Positions 62,386 to 64,000 of a stretch of DNA of 64,000 nucleotides are shown here, one piece after another; positions within the stretch are counted from its first letter, which is position 1; every line of letters begins with the position of its first letter. The stretch comes from Polluticaenibacter yanchengensis. Lineage in GTDB: Bacteria > Bacteroidota > Bacteroidia > Chitinophagales > Chitinophagaceae. The notes beneath the pieces were generated by a model. The model saw nothing but the letters and a program-made list of their open reading frames with translations. It ran no database searches and was not told the origin of the DNA. The translations under genes and the position numbers were made by a program. The DNA is taken from NCBI GenBank assembly GCA_027854065.1, contig JAQGEF010000007.1, forward strand, positions 144,911 through 208,910. Direction: 5' to 3'.

Positions 62386-63705
62386 ATGAAAACGAAAACC
62401 GCCATTTTAACGAACTTCTTTATCCTGATCTTTTTGTTTAATCTTCACGGCGCTTTTGCGCAAAATATAGACGTGAAGAACAAAGCAAAAAATGCCACAA
62501 CCAACAAAGTTGATAAAAAGGTAGATGAAACCATTGATAAAGGCCTCGATAAGATTGAAAAAGGTATTGGCGGCCTGTTCAAAAAAAAGGAGAAATCAAA
62601 TAAAGAAGAACGTAATGAAGAAAACAGGAAATCTCAAAAACAAGATGTAGAGGAGCAGGAATACTCATTTACCGCTTACAATAAGTTTGACTTTATCCCC
62701 GGTGAAAAGATCCTGGCATTCGATGATTTTAAACAAGATAACCCGGGTGATTTACCTGCCAAATGGAATAGTACAGGTACGGCAGAAATTGCGAAAATAA
62801 GTGGATCTGAGTTTAACTGGGTACAATTCAGTGGAGGCGAAGCCTATTTTTCCCCGCAATATATTAGTAAAATGCCGGATAATTTTACTGTGGATTTTGA
62901 TATGATCATCAACTATAGTAAGGTAGAATATGCCTACTATCAACTCAAATTTGGTATAGAGATCATTTCATCAGCAACAGCTAAAGCGCAGAATGAAAAT
63001 GCAAATGTAAGTGCGAATACCGGCATCACTTTTAATATTACCCCCTTCCCTTATAAAGAAATATATGCAGTTAGTTATATAAAAGGAGAAACGCAATTAG
63101 AAACCAAGGCACAATTTGAGGGTTTAAGCAGTCCAAAGCCTATCCATGTGTCTCTCATGCGCCAGCAACAACGTATAAAGATATATTTCAATAATAAAAA
63201 AGTGTATGATCTGCCACAAGGTCTTCCGATAGCACAAAACTATTATCTGCGGTTCAGTACCTTGATTGATGAATGGAATGACAAGCAGAACATGGCTAAA
63301 ATGTATATCTCGAACCTGAGATATGCAGCAGGGAAACCTGATATGCGTAACAAATTACTGACAGATGGCAAACTCGTTACAAGGGGTATTCTCTTTGATC
63401 CCGGATCTGCAGTGATAAAACCGGAATCTGCAGGGGTACTGAAAGAGATAGCCGGTATTCTTAATGACAACAAAACACTGCGGGTAAAAATTGTCGGCCA
63501 TACAGATAGTGATGGCGACAATGCCAAAAATCAACTATTGTCAGAACAAAGGGCCATGGCTATTAAAAGTATATTGGTAGAGCAATATGGGGTTAATGAA
63601 GATTACATGACTGCTGAGGGCAAGGGTGAAACGCAACCTGTAGATGTCAACACTTCTGCTGCCGGCAAAGCGAACAATAGAAGAGTAGAATTTATAAAAA
63701 TATAG
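62386..63705 (+). CDS. OmpA-family cell envelope protein
   Basis: A 439-residue exported protein. A signal peptide (to FAQ, about residue 26) is followed by a Lys-rich, probably coiled helical region (27-90), a beta-rich concanavalin-like middle (about 105-305, LAFDDFKQDNPGDLPAKWNS) and a C-terminal OmpA domain (about 330-439). The OmpA domain has ILFDPGSAVIKPES, KIVGHTDSDGDNAKNQLLSE and the Arg/Asp anchors NRRVEF for peptidoglycan binding. The barrel domain of classical OmpA is absent. It likely ties the outer envelope to the cell wall. Single gene. Confidence 0.92.
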   Translation: MKTKTAILTNFFILIFLFNLHGAFAQNIDVKNKAKNATTNKVDKKVDETIDKGLDKIEKGIGGLFKKKEKSNKEERNEENRKSQKQDVEEQEYSFTAYNKFDFIPGEKILAFDDFKQDNPGDLPAKWNSTGTAEIAKISGSEFNWVQFSGGEAYFSPQYISKMPDNFTVDFDMIINYSKVEYAYYQLKFGIEIISSATAKAQNENANVSANTGITFNITPFPYKEIYAVSYIKGETQLETKAQFEGLSSPKPIHVSLMRQQQRIKIYFNNKKVYDLPQGLPIAQNYYLRFSTLIDEWNDKQNMAKMYISNLRYAAGKPDMRNKLLTDGKLVTRGILFDPGSAVIKPESAGVLKEIAGILNDNKTLRVKIVGHTDSDGDNAKNQLLSEQRAMAIKSILVEQYGVNEDYMTAEGKGETQPVDVNTSAAGKANNRRVEFIKI

Positions 63706-63896
63706 ATAAAGCACCATTTTGCTTTAATGATTATCTATCAACGTCCGGCTGCCGGAGCCAGATTTGTTAATCATCACTAACATTATCGCATCAAACCCGA
63801 TAAATTTCTAATGAACCGGGTTCAAATATTTACATCTGATTATTGTATCAACCTGCTACCAATATCTGGAACATGTAATTTTAAATGAGGCCGCTA
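63706..63896. other. Short intergenic region
   Basis: No gene seen. A small GC-rich hairpin lies at about 63748-63763 (TCCGGC and GCCGGA). It does not match the ends of the eight-copy repeat. Confidence 0.4.
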
Positions 63897-64000
63897 ATGG
63901 CTATGATCTACCGGGAAGAGACTATATGGATGGCAATTATAGCCGCAATAATAATTTCCGTAGTTTATCTATATAGGAAAAGCAGGAAGAACAGGAAAAA
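63897..64000 (+). CDS. Start of a membrane protein gene cut by the window edge
   Basis: From ATG at 63897 (or 63903) the frame is open to the right edge, giving 34 codons. The product begins MAMIYREETIWMA, followed by a hydrophobic stretch (IIAAIIISVVYLY) and a basic segment (RKSRKNRK). This is the pattern of a signal-anchor helix with positive-inside charge. The rest is outside the window, so no family can be named. Confidence 0.4.
   Translation, partial: MAMIYREETIWMAIIAAIIISVVYLYRKSRKNRK

Noticed and set aside
63748-63763. Possible ninth copy of the structured repeat
   Set aside because: Only a short GGCTGCCGGA stretch matches; the rest of the element and its ends are missing.

Overview
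The window looks like chromosomal DNA of a Bacteroidota species, most likely from the Chitinophagaceae or a close relative. The base composition is AT-rich. Many start codons have no Shine-Dalgarno sequence, and several genes are preceded by the Bacteroidota promoter element TAnnTTTG. The gene content also fits: a type IX secretion C-terminal domain, DUF2027/Smr, DUF3467, DUF3822 and DUF5689 proteins, a flexirubin-type tyrosine ammonia-lyase and a WG-repeat protein. No phage, plasmid, transposase or CRISPR genes were found. The family-level assignment is inference.

Layout. 1-537 is the 5' part of a secreted protein gene that runs off the left edge. 1061-6278 (minus) is a DUF58 / transglutaminase / MoxR operon. 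6628-8092 (plus) holds an acidic conserved protein and a CDP-alcohol phosphatidyltransferase. 8320-9840 (minus) is aroQ-carA, and 10089-11888 (plus) is an ABC exporter. 11939-17242 (minus) carries a DUF3037/HipA-like kinase pair, pdxA, rsmD, a DUF3822 gene and a YhiN-like flavoprotein. 18113-19025 is rpsG-rpsL without fusA. 19221-28819 has a secreted asparaginase-like enzyme, a pectate lyase-like lipoprotein, DUF4332, Smr and DUF2911 proteins and a 1257-residue double beta-helix protein. 28972-34926 is a small flexirubin/aryl-polyene-type locus: ketosynthase, FabG, WG-repeat protein and tyrosine ammonia-lyase, with a divergent FAD monooxygenase. 35890-41664 pairs a DUF5689 lipoprotein and a TonB-dependent receptor with a divergent secreted nuclease. 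41878-45548 has an SPFH-like fragment, type II NADH dehydrogenase, the SRP RNA with a near-ideal promoter, a SET protein and DUF3467. 46317-51557 has a type IX-secreted adhesin-like protein and a TPR/HTH regulator. 51782-58644 has an alpha/beta hydrolase, CvpA, a cyclophilin, an arginyltransferase-like protein, an S1/P1 nuclease and a MutS2-like ATPase that lacks Smr. 59030-60793 is a DUF47-PiT phosphate transport pair. 61038-63705 has a DUF2807 protein, tRNA-Cys and an OmpA-family protein, and a new gene starts at 63897.

The most unusual signal is a family of eight intergenic elements of about 115-180 bp, at 581-756, 6356-6502, 8192-8306, 14858-15036, 17859-18026, 34940-35057, 46052-46220 and 51586-51728. 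Read in one orientation, each begins with a GGGY-type arm and ends with a matching arm followed by C or CC. Each also has a second helix with GGAU on its 5' side and AGCC on its 3' side. The stem sequences change between copies in a way that keeps the pairing. This points to a structured RNA or a hairpin-based non-autonomous mobile element rather than chance similarity.

Functionally, several loci handle nucleic acids and phosphate: the secreted endonuclease with its TonB/DUF5689 partners, the S1/P1 nuclease and the PiT transporter. This suggests, as inference only, a capacity to use extracellular DNA or RNA. The remaining genes are housekeeping (ribosomal proteins, SRP RNA, pyrimidine, shikimate and B6 synthesis) or secreted carbohydrate-related proteins.
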